From positions 186,001-250,000 of the forward strand of contig NZ_CP014504.1 of the NCBI RefSeq assembly GCF_001590605.1: DNA of 64,000 nt, read 5' to 3'. Position numbers and translations under genes: made by a program. The notes under the pieces were generated by a model. The model was not told where the DNA came from, searched no databases, and saw only the letters and a program-made list of their open reading frames with translations. How positions within the stretch are numbered: the stretch's first letter is position 1; each line of letters opens with the position of its first letter. Source of the DNA: Pedobacter cryoconitis (GTDB lineage Bacteria > Bacteroidota > Bacteroidia > Sphingobacteriales > Sphingobacteriaceae). Of this stretch, positions 34,061-42,693 are shown in pieces.

Positions 34061-34954
34061 TTATTTAAGGCCCACCAGGTTTCTGAGTTTTTCTAAGATA
34101 TTGTAGAACTTCTTTAAATACCTTGAACTTTCACCAATAGGTTTGAAATTCTTCCAGGCCGTCATATTCAGGTAAGAGAAGAATATTTCTTTGTATTTTT
34201 CGCTGAATTCGTAAGATTTATAGATAGGCTTTCTTCCGGTAAAATGGATCAGGAATGGTCTTTCTTCTTCCGAGTAAGCAAAACGGTTCCACAGCGGGTC
34301 GAGTTCCTGCCAATGCAGTGCGAGCACTGCATTCAGTCCGTATTGATCCTGAAATACAGCATGTTTTTTATGCTGGGTAAGGCAAGCCAATACTTTATTG
34401 GTAATGTCTGCTTTTTCCCATTTATCAATATCCAGTACCATTAATCCTGCATTGAAATATTTATTATCGGCTGGTATGCCTAATTCTTCATAATTACTGA
34501 TCCCGCCCCAACGGGTTACCACCTGTATAAACTGATCCTGAACAGCGCCAACAATGTTATTGCCCAGATCGGTATGCCATAACTTACTGACATCTTCCAG
34601 CATAATCATATCTACATCCAGAAAGATAATTTTCTTGATATGTTTAGGGATGAAATGAGGGATGAATAACCTGGTGTAAATATTTAAGGGCAGACTGCTT
34701 TTGTCAACAGGAAGCTTTGCATCCTTTGGCAGACATTCTGACATCGCCATCCAATGAATAGAAGTAACTTCCTGGTTGCTGGCATTGCGTATTCTTGTCT
34801 TATTTTTAGTGGTAATGCCATCTTCTACGATAAAGAATTCCAGTTTTTCACCGGAGTGATGGTTTACCTCAATAGATTTGATTAAAGCTGCCAGTAAAAT
34901 AGCATAGTGGTTATCACAAACACAAATTATAGCAATAGGATCCGATTTTTCCAT
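34061..34954 (-). CDS. Family 8 glycosyltransferase, copy 2
   Basis: A 297-residue GT8 enzyme with V-C-D-N-H-Y near residue 12, Y-T-R-L near 94, F-L-D-V-D-M-I (DxD) near 113, K-Y-F-N-A-G near 166 and F-Q-D-Q-Y-G-L-N near 201. It is paralogous over its full length with the + strand gene at 28647-29513, including the C-terminal T-A-W-K-x-F-K-P-I-G-E-(T/S) block. I used ATG 34954; the preceding in-frame codon is TTG. It converges on the GMC gene 13 bp away, with a GGTGGG/CCCACC inverted repeat (34055-34076) at the junction. Confidence 0.85.
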   Translation of the reverse strand: MEKSDPIAIICVCDNHYAILLAALIKSIEVNHHSGEKLEFFIVEDGITTKNKTRIRNASNQEVTSIHWMAMSECLPKDAKLPVDKSSLPLNIYTRLFIPHFIPKHIKKIIFLDVDMIMLEDVSKLWHTDLGNNIVGAVQDQFIQVVTRWGGISNYEELGIPADNKYFNAGLMVLDIDKWEKADITNKVLACLTQHKKHAVFQDQYGLNAVLALHWQELDPLWNRFAYSEEERPFLIHFTGRKPIYKSYEFSEKYKEIFFSYLNMTAWKNFKPIGESSRYLKKFYNILEKLRNLVGLK

Positions 34955-35013
34955 CAATTTAACGTAGTTCTTTTTTTATAAATATATACAATTCAGGTCT
35001 TAAACCCATTTCG

Positions 35014-35805
35014 TTATTTGGTGAGCAGCTGTGCATTAAGTTTTAAAAACTTATACTTCGAATAGAGCCATTTAGCCGCAATAAAAGGGACGCTGTTGCC
35101 ACTTCTCCATGATTTTCTGAAAGTTGCCGTACTTGGCTCTTCTGCTGAATTTTCTTGTGTCAATAAACCATAATGATCATCATAAAAAAGACATCTGCCT
35201 TTGTTTTTGATAAATGCAAAGCTCATCTGCATTTCGGTCTGGTCACCATTGAGGCCTTCAGGGTATCTGCCAAAGTCTTTTAAAAAGGTTGACCTTCTTA
35301 AATGGGGATGGTCCCCATAGAGATAAAATTTCAGGTTATTGGTATACCATGGGGCCAGGTGAAATACCTTTTCAGAGAAGCCCAGCTTATAAGGCTCCAT
35401 ATAAGGGTAGGGCGAATAAGAATATAAAGTGACCATATCCCATTTCTTATCTTGCTGCATAATTTGCAGGGCATCGGTAAAATGTTCAGGAAAAGTAGCC
35501 TTAGGGACAAAATCTTCCTGTATGTAAAGTGTGTATTCTGTATGGACGTTATCCTGGCCTTTGTTTATATTATTCCCCAATCCTTTGTTAACTGGGGTAG
35601 TAATTAACCTGAAGGTATAATCCTGCTGTAATTTTTCAATGTATTGCAATTGACTTTTTTCACTGCCGTCATCAGAAATAACGATGTCATCGAAATGGCA
35701 GTTCAACTCCTTAAAAGCCTTTAGAAGCCGCTCCAGCGACTTACATCTGTTGTAATGGGTAATCAGTAAAGTAACGCTTTTAAAATGGTATGGAGTGTTC
35801 ATCAT
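35014..35805 (-). CDS. Family 2 glycosyltransferase, paralogue C of a three-member set
   Basis: A 263-residue GT-A enzyme. V-T-L-L-I-T-H-Y-N-R-C near residue 11, I-S-D-D-G-S near 44, N-K-G-L-G-N-N-I-N-K-G near 73 and Y-I-Q-E-D-F near 92 are shared with the + strand paralogues at 27835 and 29525. It precedes the GT8 copy 2 gene in the same - strand transcript, so the order GT2 then GT8 matches 27835-29513 exactly but inverted. A Rho-independent terminator just upstream isolates this pair from the beta-helix gene. Confidence 0.83.
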   Translation of the reverse strand: MMNTPYHFKSVTLLITHYNRCKSLERLLKAFKELNCHFDDIVISDDGSEKSQLQYIEKLQQDYTFRLITTPVNKGLGNNINKGQDNVHTEYTLYIQEDFVPKATFPEHFTDALQIMQQDKKWDMVTLYSYSPYPYMEPYKLGFSEKVFHLAPWYTNNLKFYLYGDHPHLRRSTFLKDFGRYPEGLNGDQTEMQMSFAFIKNKGRCLFYDDHYGLLTQENSAEEPSTATFRKSWRSGNSVPFIAAKWLYSKYKFLKLNAQLLTK

Positions 35806-35873
35806 CTATTAATTGCCCGGCTATTGAATATAAATGTAATAAGTTTGTTTGACAACTAGGCAGATAGAGTGCC

Positions 35874-35908
35874 AAAAAAAAATCTCAGTTCATAGAGCGA
35901 GCTGAGAT
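35874..35908 (-). terminator. Rho-independent terminator after the beta-helix gene
   Basis: On the - strand the stem ATCTCAG...CTGAGAT (35908-35902 with 35888-35882, 13-nt loop) is followed at once by a run of nine T (complement of 35874-35882). It starts 24 bp after the stop of the beta-helix gene and ends before the GT2 gene at 35805. Confidence 0.8.
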
Positions 35909-35931
35909 CTTAAATTATATTTTTTGTTTGC

Positions 35932-37356
35932 TTATTCAACAGCACCTATAGAAGGAGCAGTTGCGCTTCTTGGCTTGCCATAAAAATCTGTGATTACAAA
36001 CGGTGTTGGTCTGCCTTTATATTTTGCAGCTGAGTTGCTTGTTAAGTTCAGTGAAGTCTGATCAGTGATGCCGGCTTGTCCGGAGGTTTCATTATATATA
36101 TTATAAGAAGCGTTCGGAATAACCTCAGCCCATTGTAAAGCGATCAGTTTTTGGTTTGGCATGAAGTTGAAACCAAGGTTGTTGTAAACGTCAACTTTAC
36201 CGCCCGACATGCCGTATACGTCAACTACAGCCGCTTGCCAATCATTAGACAGGTTTAAATTACCACAGGTATTGTTGAAGATAATCGCATTGGTATAAGT
36301 TGTTTTTCCAGGTGTAATTCTATCCGCATAAGCCTGAACTTCAAAACCTGAATATTTACGGGAGTTTAAAACGATGTTATTGTAGATCAGAATGTCTTTT
36401 GGTGTGCTGCCAACGGTGTGTCCCCAGGCCCGGATTGCATTTCCCTGGTGGTTGGTCACTAAGTTATCATGAAATCTACCATTTCCTGCAATCTGAAAGA
36501 TGCCGTTATGGTTGTTATTGCTGGTATTGATATTGTTGATTTTGTTATTGTGGATATTATAATTTTCTACATTCCCCATAAAAACAACTGTACCTACATC
36601 AGGCGCATTCTGGAAGTCAATGTTAGCGACCTCAATGTTCTTCACTAAACCATAAACAACCCCGCCTTGAATATATCCCCCGGTAGTCAGGAACTGAGCT
36701 GTGTTGTCACAAGACATGTTCAGGAATTTAAGGTCTTTGGAGTAAGATCCTTCTGTTCCATCATAAACATCATTGTATTTAAAGGTAATATCCAGATCAC
36801 CGATATTTTTAAAAGCTGCATATTGAAAAGTGAATTTGTTCAGGGTACCTGTAATGACTACTGCTCTGTAAGAGTTGTCTCTGAATGAAAATCCTTTAGC
36901 CAGTCCCGGAGTCCCGTCTCCGGATATATATACATTTTTTAAATTTTCAAGAGACATGGCATTATAGTTTCCTGCAAGTTCTACAAGCCCGTCATTTTTG
37001 AAGGTAATCGGACATCCATCGGCAGAAATTACATTCTTGATATTGATAGAAGTATAGTTCCCTCCTTTAATTTTAATCAAGTCATTGCATTTTACACCAA
37101 AGGTTGCACCGTCAAAATTCAAAACTCCGGAACCAGTGCCAATATTAACCGTTCTGTCATAAACAATTGGCGCGGGCGCTTTGGTTGTATCAGGCCCTGA
37201 TCCAGGAAGAACCACTGAAATATCGGGATTTTCAATACTATTCTTTTTACAAGAAGCTAATAATAGAATCGAGGAAAGAGAAAAGATGAATATAATTGAT
37301 AATGTTCTCATTTTTAGCGGGATAGTTTTGTGCATTATTTTTTCAACCTGATGCAT
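35932..37356 (-). CDS. Right-handed parallel beta-helix lipoprotein
   Basis: Up to 474 residues with a lipoprotein signal: a hydrophobic stretch and lipobox L-A-S-C near residue 35, followed by K-K-N-S. Starts at ATG 37356, 37335 or 37311 are all possible; the last gives the neatest signal peptide. The body (about 85-440) is made of short repeated strands rich in Asn/Gly/Ile (I-H-N-N-K-I-N-N-I, I-L-I-Y-N-N-I-V-L-N, I-I-F-N-N-T-C), typical of pectate-lyase-like right-handed beta-helices. Such proteins bind or cleave polysaccharide. Within this locus it may be a surface polymer lyase, epimerase or binding protein. No catalytic residues can be assigned. Confidence 0.75.
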   Translation of the reverse strand: MHQVEKIMHKTIPLKMRTLSIIFIFSLSSILLLASCKKNSIENPDISVVLPGSGPDTTKAPAPIVYDRTVNIGTGSGVLNFDGATFGVKCNDLIKIKGGNYTSINIKNVISADGCPITFKNDGLVELAGNYNAMSLENLKNVYISGDGTPGLAKGFSFRDNSYRAVVITGTLNKFTFQYAAFKNIGDLDITFKYNDVYDGTEGSYSKDLKFLNMSCDNTAQFLTTGGYIQGGVVYGLVKNIEVANIDFQNAPDVGTVVFMGNVENYNIHNNKINNINTSNNNHNGIFQIAGNGRFHDNLVTNHQGNAIRAWGHTVGSTPKDILIYNNIVLNSRKYSGFEVQAYADRITPGKTTYTNAIIFNNTCGNLNLSNDWQAAVVDVYGMSGGKVDVYNNLGFNFMPNQKLIALQWAEVIPNASYNIYNETSGQAGITDQTSLNLTSNSAAKYKGRPTPFVITDFYGKPRSATAPSIGAVE

Positions 37357-37712
37357 AGATACACATATTATTTATAAACCAAAGAATATTATTGAGAAAA
37401 TGGGGAAATTTGGGTAATTATTTCCCGATTTACATTGGTTGCTGTAAATTGGTTAACGCGTTGGAAAGGAGTTTGAATTATTTAGGGTGAAAAAGGCTTA
37501 TATTGCTAAAACGAAAATTACCATTGACACTGATAAATTTGATGACTGTGGATTTATCATCGTCTGATTATCAGCTGTTTTAGCCTGATCTGGAATAATC
37601 ATTTTTATTTATGATTAGTTTTGCACTATTTTAGAGCTCTCTTTTGATCAGTACAGCCCATGAAGAATGTGATGCGATGCGAGTTTGTAATTGGAATTAA
37701 TTTAATTTTTCT
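37357..37712. promoter_or_regulatory. 356-bp divergent intergenic region with a palindromic operator candidate
   Basis: No gene is visible between the divergent beta-helix and GT14 genes. AAAATGGGGAAATT (37397-37410) is an exact copy of 17503-17516 upstream of the main operon. It overlaps an inverted repeat GGGAAAT (37403-37409), 10-nt spacer, ATTTCCC (37420-37426). Further right, TAGTTTTG (37616-37623) matches the TAnnTTTG -7 consensus on the + strand, about 90 bp before the GT14 gene, without a clear -33 element. Confidence 0.45.
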
Positions 37713-38579
37713 ATGCGTATAGCACATATTATAATTGCGCATAAAAATCCGGAGCAATTAAATCGTCTTTTGCTAAAGATGCAGCATCCTGATTTTGATT
37801 TTTATATCCACGTAGACAAGAAGGTTGATATTAAACCTTATGAATTTCTGGGAGCTATCCAGGGGGTTAAGTTCATACAGTACAGGTCGATTTGTAATTG
37901 GGGAGGGTACAGCACCCTTCATGCGATGGTCAGTTCCCTTAAAGAAGTATTGCTCAATCAAACGGAGTATGGGTTCTATAACCTGTTAAGTGCCCAGGAT
38001 TATCCCTTAAAAAGCAATGCGGAAATTTGCGGCTTTTTTCAGCAAAATAAGGAGAAGTCATTTATCTATTATGAAGGTGAAGGTTCCAAATGGTGGGAAG
38101 GGGCGGTCTATAGATTTCAACGTTATCACTTAACTGACTTTAATTTTATTGGTAAGTTCTTTATTGAAAATATGCTGAACAAAATACTTCCACCGCGTAA
38201 ATTCCCATTGTCGATGAAGCTATACGGAGGCAGCAAGTCGAGCTGGTGGAGTCTCAATAAAGAAAGTGCGGTTTATCTCGCCAATTATTTTGATACAGAA
38301 AATAAGATCAAGAAGTTTTTGAAGTTTTGCTGGGGGACGGATGAATTCGTGATCCCGACCATCTTAATGAATTCCCCACTAAAGGAGCGTATTGTGAATG
38401 ATAACCTGCGCTATATAGATTTCCCGGATGGGATGGCAAATCCAAAAATCCTAAGGCTGGCAGACCTGGATAAAATGCTTTCCTCTCAAATGCTTTTCGC
38501 CAGGAAGTTTGATATTGGTATAGATATTGATATTTTAGCTGCAATTGATGAATATACCTCCAACAGTAAACAGGTTTAA
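37713..38579 (+). CDS. Core-2/I-branching beta-1,6-N-acetylglucosaminyltransferase-like (GT14), copy 1
   Basis: A 288-residue GT14 protein. M-R-I-A-H-I-I-I-A-H at the N-terminus, F-Y-I-H-V-D-K-K near residue 30, the W-G-G-Y-S-T motif near 70, L-S-A-Q-D-Y-P-L near 96 and W-G-T-D-E-F near 212 are family hallmarks. It is the bacterial form without a TM anchor. It would add a beta-linked sugar branch to an acceptor glycan. A paralogue lies at 41833-42693 on the opposite strand. The 3' end overlaps the next gene by 32 bp. Confidence 0.82.
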   Translation: MRIAHIIIAHKNPEQLNRLLLKMQHPDFDFYIHVDKKVDIKPYEFLGAIQGVKFIQYRSICNWGGYSTLHAMVSSLKEVLLNQTEYGFYNLLSAQDYPLKSNAEICGFFQQNKEKSFIYYEGEGSKWWEGAVYRFQRYHLTDFNFIGKFFIENMLNKILPPRKFPLSMKLYGGSKSSWWSLNKESAVYLANYFDTENKIKKFLKFCWGTDEFVIPTILMNSPLKERIVNDNLRYIDFPDGMANPKILRLADLDKMLSSQMLFARKFDIGIDIDILAAIDEYTSNSKQV

Positions 38580-39570
38580 TCCTGATCAGAACCTGGTTTT
38601 TCTTTCTTATGGTGCAGAAACCGAATTTCGCAGGGCTATCTTTAGTATCCTGAGTTTTTATGCCTGGTCGGCTGCCAGTGATATTGAACGGACAAGGATT
38701 GTGGTGTATACCGATAAGCCTGTTTTTTTTCAGACTTACCTGGATCAGCCCAACATTGAGTATGTTACCATGACTCCTGAGGTGATGGAGGAGATGCTGG
38801 GAGGGACTTTGTTCTATCACCGCAGAAAGATAGCTTCAATTGACATGACCTTTAAGAAGTATCCTGAAAGCAATGTGATTTTTATTGATTCAGACACTTT
38901 TTTTACTGGTGATGCGACCGTGCTTTTTAATGGAATAACTAAAGATCATGCTTTTATGCATCAGCGGGAATATACTTTTGAGCAGGGATTAGGGATTTTT
39001 AAGAGCTTTAACGAGGGAGAATATCCGGAGGCATTTATCGCTTATATCTCTGACCGTGAGCTGATGATTGGCGGGAAACCAGAAAGGTTTACCAAAAGTG
39101 ATTATGGCTGGAATTCTGGTGTATTGGGATTGCATAGTAGCTTTTCTACTTATATGCCTGATGTATTCAGGTTAAATGATGAATTCTATGAGAATTCCAG
39201 ATGGTTTATTAGTGAACAGATTGCCTTTTCGTTAATCTTGCAGCGCAGAAAGATTTTGCAGGCTGCAGATGCGTCTATTCTGCATTATTGGGGTAAACGC
39301 CAGAAGGTAATGCTGGATAAATTGCTGGTTGATTTATTAAACAGGTATAAGCTTGCTGAATTAAAAGATAAAAAGCTGATCAAAAGAATAACAACCCATT
39401 GGAAGTTCAAGGTTGAGGTTGATATTATTCAGGAAAAAGCAGCGATTGCACTTTCTTTGGGATCATGGTTATATGGGCTGAAGAAAAGTGCACAAGTACT
39501 CCTGAAAGATCCTTTTAATCCTCTTTTGTATACGGAGTTAATTGCAGCAGCGAGTTCAAAAAGAAAATAA
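38548..39570 (+). CDS. Putative glycosyltransferase (nucleotide-diphospho-sugar transferase fold)
   Basis: A 340-residue protein. The N-terminal half resembles a GT-A domain: L-V-F-L-S-Y-G-A near residue 17, V-V-Y-T-D-K-P near 50 and a DxD motif in V-I-F-I-D-S-D-T-F near 112-119. W-N-S-G-V-L-G-L-H near residue 188 matches the donor-loop W/F-N-S-G-V of GT8-like enzymes. I used ATG 38548 and not the TTG at 38545. It overlaps the upstream GT14 gene by 32 bp and ends 4 bp before a convergent methyltransferase gene. The exact family is uncertain; it looks like the conserved hypothetical transferases of Bacteroidota capsule loci. Confidence 0.65.
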   Translation: MNIPPTVNRFNPDQNLVFLSYGAETEFRRAIFSILSFYAWSAASDIERTRIVVYTDKPVFFQTYLDQPNIEYVTMTPEVMEEMLGGTLFYHRRKIASIDMTFKKYPESNVIFIDSDTFFTGDATVLFNGITKDHAFMHQREYTFEQGLGIFKSFNEGEYPEAFIAYISDRELMIGGKPERFTKSDYGWNSGVLGLHSSFSTYMPDVFRLNDEFYENSRWFISEQIAFSLILQRRKILQAADASILHYWGKRQKVMLDKLLVDLLNRYKLAELKDKKLIKRITTHWKFKVEVDIIQEKAAIALSLGSWLYGLKKSAQVLLKDPFNPLLYTELIAAASSKRK

Positions 39571-39574
39571 CAAG

Positions 39575-40390
39575 CTATTGTGGCAGTACTTTCCACAGTG
39601 ATCCCTCATATCTGAAAGGTTTAAACTGAACGTAATATTTTTCATTGGCAGCAATGAAATCATACGCTTTTTCATAATATTCACAGAGTTTATCCTGTAT
39701 TTTGACCCTGCTAAAAAAATAACAGGGATAAGAGCTCTCAATTCCATAAAATACCGGAGGAACATGCTGTATAGTGATTCTGTCGGTATCACCGTTATTA
39801 TAGCCTATATAATCCAGCATCACATAGGGAATCCTGGTCTCCATAACCTCGTTCAGCAATTGATAAGGTTTATCAATATATTGCAGCACACTACAGATCA
39901 GAAATAGCTGAGGCTTATTTTCAGCCATGCATTCCTGAATATTGTTGTAGAATTTAATGTGTTCATTTTCAAAGTGTTTCTTTCCTGCTGCTACAAACTT
40001 TGGTTGTTCAATAATGCACCACTTTAATTTTTTTAAATGCTTTAGATAGGGGTAATTCTGATAATAGGTGGTGCCCAGGGAGCCACCAAAGTCTATGACT
40101 GTAAGCTCATTGTCATTTGTAGAAGCAATGTATAGTAGTGTTTTTAATAAAGGGAAGTTCATCTGGACAGTAGCATAAGCAATCCCGTCCCGCTCATAGG
40201 CAATCTCCTTATTTTTAACCTGGTAAGTGGTTTCAATAATCCGGTTCAGGATATGATCTTCATCATAACCTTTACACTGTTGTTTAGCTTGCTCGTAAGT
40301 CTTATAATTACCTTTCCAGCCATATTTAAAACTATACCATCTTAAGGTATTTACAATAGGAGGGGCAAGTTCTTTCAATAAATAGAACAT
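39575..40390 (-). CDS. TIGR04325-family putative methyltransferase
   Basis: A 271-residue protein. I recognise the TIGR04325 family by the N-terminal W-K-G-N-Y-K-T-Y-E-Q-A, the SAM-binding-like V-I-D-F-G-G-S-L-G-T-T-Y near residue 97 and W-C-I-I-E-Q-P near 123. Members occur in O-antigen and capsule clusters and are presumed SAM-dependent sugar methyltransferases. The gene starts 6 bp after the DegT-type aminotransferase stop and is the last of a four-gene - strand operon, so it probably methylates the amino sugar made by its neighbours. Confidence 0.78.
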   Translation of the reverse strand: MFYLLKELAPPIVNTLRWYSFKYGWKGNYKTYEQAKQQCKGYDEDHILNRIIETTYQVKNKEIAYERDGIAYATVQMNFPLLKTLLYIASTNDNELTVIDFGGSLGTTYYQNYPYLKHLKKLKWCIIEQPKFVAAGKKHFENEHIKFYNNIQECMAENKPQLFLICSVLQYIDKPYQLLNEVMETRIPYVMLDYIGYNNGDTDRITIQHVPPVFYGIESSYPCYFFSRVKIQDKLCEYYEKAYDFIAANEKYYVQFKPFRYEGSLWKVLPQ

Positions 40391-40396
40391 CCTTCG

Positions 40397-41491
40397 TTAT
40401 TTTAAATGAAATTTATTCATGACCTCAGTAACGCGGAAAATATCTTCCGCTGTATGTGCAAAAGAACAAGGCAGACTAAGCGTTTGCTGATGAATTTTTG
40501 CGGAGATTGGATAATCGAAACTTTGGAGTACGTCCTTTAAAGCTACCTGATCCTGAGGGGGTACTGGATAGTGAATTTCTGTACCGATCTGGTGCTCCTG
40601 TAAATATTGTTTGAGCTGATCTCTTTTCGGATGCAGAATATTGTAGATGTGATAGACATTGTGAAAATCAGCATCAAGTTTTGGCTTGATGAATGAAGCA
40701 TTCAAATGCTCATTATAGATTGCTGCCAATTTTCTTTTATGCGCATTGATCTCATCCAGGTGTGGCAATTTAATCCTTAAAAAGGAAGCTTGTAGTTCGT
40801 CAAGTCTTGAATTATACCCGATTACGCCATTATGATACTTCTTTTCCGAACCGTAGTTCCTTAATTGTCTGAGCTGATGATAGTCTGATTCAGTACGGCA
40901 TAAAATAGCCCCTGCATCACCTAAAGCACCTAAATTCTTGGTTGGATAAAAACTGAAAGCACCAAAGTCACCAAAAGTTCCGGCTAATTTACCTTTATAT
41001 TTTGCCCCATGTGCTTGCGCGCAATCTTCAATTATTTTAAGCTGATGTTGTTTGGCCAGCCCCAGTATAGGATCCATTTCGCAGCATTGCCCGTACAAAT
41101 GGACAACCATAATAGCCACAGTTTTGGGGGTAATGGCGCGGGCGATCAGTTTGGGGTCAATATTGTAGGTATGACTGTCTGGCTCAACCAGTACCGGCGT
41201 TAGCCCGCATTGTATAATAGCCAGAATAGTTGCGATATAAGTATTGGAAGGCACGATAACCTCGTCACCTTTTTGAAATTTGCAGCATTGCAGGGAGAGG
41301 ATAAGTGCGTCCAGCCCATTGGCTACCCCAACGACATAATTTTCCTGGTGGTAGGCTGCAAATTCCTGTTCAAATTGCGCAACTTCTTCACCCAGTATAT
41401 ACCATCCTTTATCCAGAAAATCAGCAAATTTACTTTTAAACTTTTCTTCAAATGGAAGGTTGAGTATTTTCAGGCTTTCATATGGAATCAT
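40397..41491 (-). CDS. DegT/DnrJ/EryC1/StrS sugar aminotransferase (FdtB-like)
   Basis: A 364-residue PLP enzyme. The Schiff-base Lys is in F-Y-P-T-K-N-L-G near residue 184; E-D-C-A-Q-A-H-G near 156 and N-S-R-L-D-E-L-Q-A near 225 are family hallmarks. I chose ATG 41491, which overlaps the upstream gene by 14 bp; a start at 41521 would add 10 residues inside that gene. Pairing with an FdtA/QdtA-like ketoisomerase points to transamination of a dTDP-3-keto-6-deoxyhexose to a 3-amino-3,6-dideoxyhexose (Fuc3N or Qui3N type). The stereochemistry cannot be read here. Confidence 0.88.
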   Translation of the reverse strand: MIPYESLKILNLPFEEKFKSKFADFLDKGWYILGEEVAQFEQEFAAYHQENYVVGVANGLDALILSLQCCKFQKGDEVIVPSNTYIATILAIIQCGLTPVLVEPDSHTYNIDPKLIARAITPKTVAIMVVHLYGQCCEMDPILGLAKQHQLKIIEDCAQAHGAKYKGKLAGTFGDFGAFSFYPTKNLGALGDAGAILCRTESDYHQLRQLRNYGSEKKYHNGVIGYNSRLDELQASFLRIKLPHLDEINAHKRKLAAIYNEHLNASFIKPKLDADFHNVYHIYNILHPKRDQLKQYLQEHQIGTEIHYPVPPQDQVALKDVLQSFDYPISAKIHQQTLSLPCSFAHTAEDIFRVTEVMNKFHLK

Positions 41492-41849
41492 AAGGCTCGT
41501 AAATATAGTCTTTAGGATCAAATGCTGTAGAAGCCAGTACTAAAAGAATTGCATCTGCTGAAAAGTCGTGCATCACATGCCAGTCTTCAGGCAATAACAT
41601 TAAACATTTTTCAGGACTGTCTAAATCAAACATCTCTGTCTTTTTTCCGTTGTTATTGGTGATTTTGCAAGATCCTTTGATACATATTGCCGCCTGATGG
41701 GTTTCGTGATGTCTGTGGCCTCCGCGATCGGTATCATCTACAGAATAGATATAGAATAATCTTTTAATTTCGAAAGGAACAATATTATCGAGCACTGTCA
41801 AAATGCCTCTGCTGTCTTTAAAAGTTTGTATATTAAGTATGTGCGCCAT
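41478..41849 (-). CDS. dTDP-4-keto-6-deoxyhexose 3,4-ketoisomerase (FdtA/QdtA-like cupin)
   Basis: A 123-residue cupin of the WxcM-like/FdtA family. F-K-D-S-R-G-I-L-T-V near residue 10, R-L-F-Y-I-Y-S-V near 29 and the active-site H-R-H-H-E-T-H-Q near 46-53 are typical of FdtA, QdtA and Tyl1a. It isomerises dTDP-4-keto-6-deoxyglucose to the 3-keto form, substrate for the downstream aminotransferase. It overlaps the upstream GT14 gene by 17 bp and the downstream gene by 14 bp, forming one tightly coupled operon. The rmlA/rmlB genes needed for the substrate are not in the window. Confidence 0.87.
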   Translation of the reverse strand: MAHILNIQTFKDSRGILTVLDNIVPFEIKRLFYIYSVDDTDRGGHRHHETHQAAICIKGSCKITNNNGKKTEMFDLDSPEKCLMLLPEDWHVMHDFSADAILLVLASTAFDPKDYIYEPYDSI

Positions 41850-42693
41850 TTGCTAATAAGTTCTTGTCTATTAAATTAAGGATTTCCGGATGGTCGGCCA
41901 TATTAAACTTCCTTGCAAACAGCATATCTGAAGCTGCAATTTTTTCGAAGTCACTTTCATCTAGTGTTTTTGGGTTAGCTCCGCCAGCTGACCAGTCAAT
42001 ATATCTGTAGTTATTATTGATAACTCTGTCTTTGTATCTGGAATTGAGTAAGATAGTCTGGAACACAAATTCATCACTCGCCCAGCATAACGAGAAAAAG
42101 TATTTAAGTTTCTTATCGTTTTCAACTGTGTGTACCACGTGTAAGGCAACTTCAGGGCTCAACATCCAGAACATTGATTTACCGTAAGGATGGAGGTTAT
42201 AAGGCAGCTTTCTTTTAGGCATGATCCTGTTGATCAGGTTTTCCAGTCTGTATTTCCCGATAAAGTTATAGCTGGTCAGGAAGTATTTTTCCATTCTGAT
42301 CAGCCCTTCTTTCCAGTCATTTTTGATATCACGGTAACTTAAAAATTCTTTGCCTTTGTGCTGTGCAAAAAAATCATTGATAAAATCAGCTGATTTAACC
42401 GGGTAATCCTGTCCGCTCAGAAAATTGATAAAATCATATCGGATACCAGTTTTTGAAATCTCTTTGATACATTCAAAGGTTGCGGTCACGGTACTGAAGC
42501 CTGCCCACCTCACGTCAATCCTGTTGTTAATGAAATAAACGTTTGGGGTGTCTTTAAGGAATAAGTGTGGGTTTATGTCAAACTTTTTATCTACATGAAT
42601 ATAGAAGTCAAAATTAGGATGAGATAAACTTTTGATCATTCGCTCTGTTTGTTCTGGACTGGTATAAGTAAGGATCAAATGGGCAATACGCAT
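41833..42693 (-). CDS. Core-2/I-branching beta-1,6-N-acetylglucosaminyltransferase-like (GT14), copy 2
   Basis: A 286-residue GT14 enzyme, paralogue of 37713-38579. Shared blocks are M-R-I-A-H at the start, F-Y-I-H-V-D-K-K near residue 30, W-A-G-F-S-T near 67, L-S-G-Q-D-Y-P-V near 93, W-A-S-D-E-F near 207 and M-L-F-A-R-K-F at the end. It is the first gene of the FdtA/FdtB operon, so it may transfer the amino sugar made downstream, though GT14 enzymes classically use UDP-GlcNAc. The start is ATG 42693, facing a 409-bp intergenic region. Confidence 0.83.
   Translation of the reverse strand: MRIAHLILTYTSPEQTERMIKSLSHPNFDFYIHVDKKFDINPHLFLKDTPNVYFINNRIDVRWAGFSTVTATFECIKEISKTGIRYDFINFLSGQDYPVKSADFINDFFAQHKGKEFLSYRDIKNDWKEGLIRMEKYFLTSYNFIGKYRLENLINRIMPKRKLPYNLHPYGKSMFWMLSPEVALHVVHTVENDKKLKYFFSLCWASDEFVFQTILLNSRYKDRVINNNYRYIDWSAGGANPKTLDESDFEKIAASDMLFARKFNMADHPEILNLIDKNLLANGAHT

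Noticed and set aside
34055..34076. GGTGGG/CCCACC hairpin as a strong terminator at the GMC/GT8 junction
   Set aside because: Only six paired bases, no T-run, and it overlaps the end of the GT8 coding sequence; mentioned in that entry but not called as a terminator.
27835..35805. GT2/GT8 duplicates as an assembly artefact
   Set aside because: The copies are clearly diverged at protein level, with insertions and deletions and different C-termini, so they are old paralogues and not misassembled repeats.
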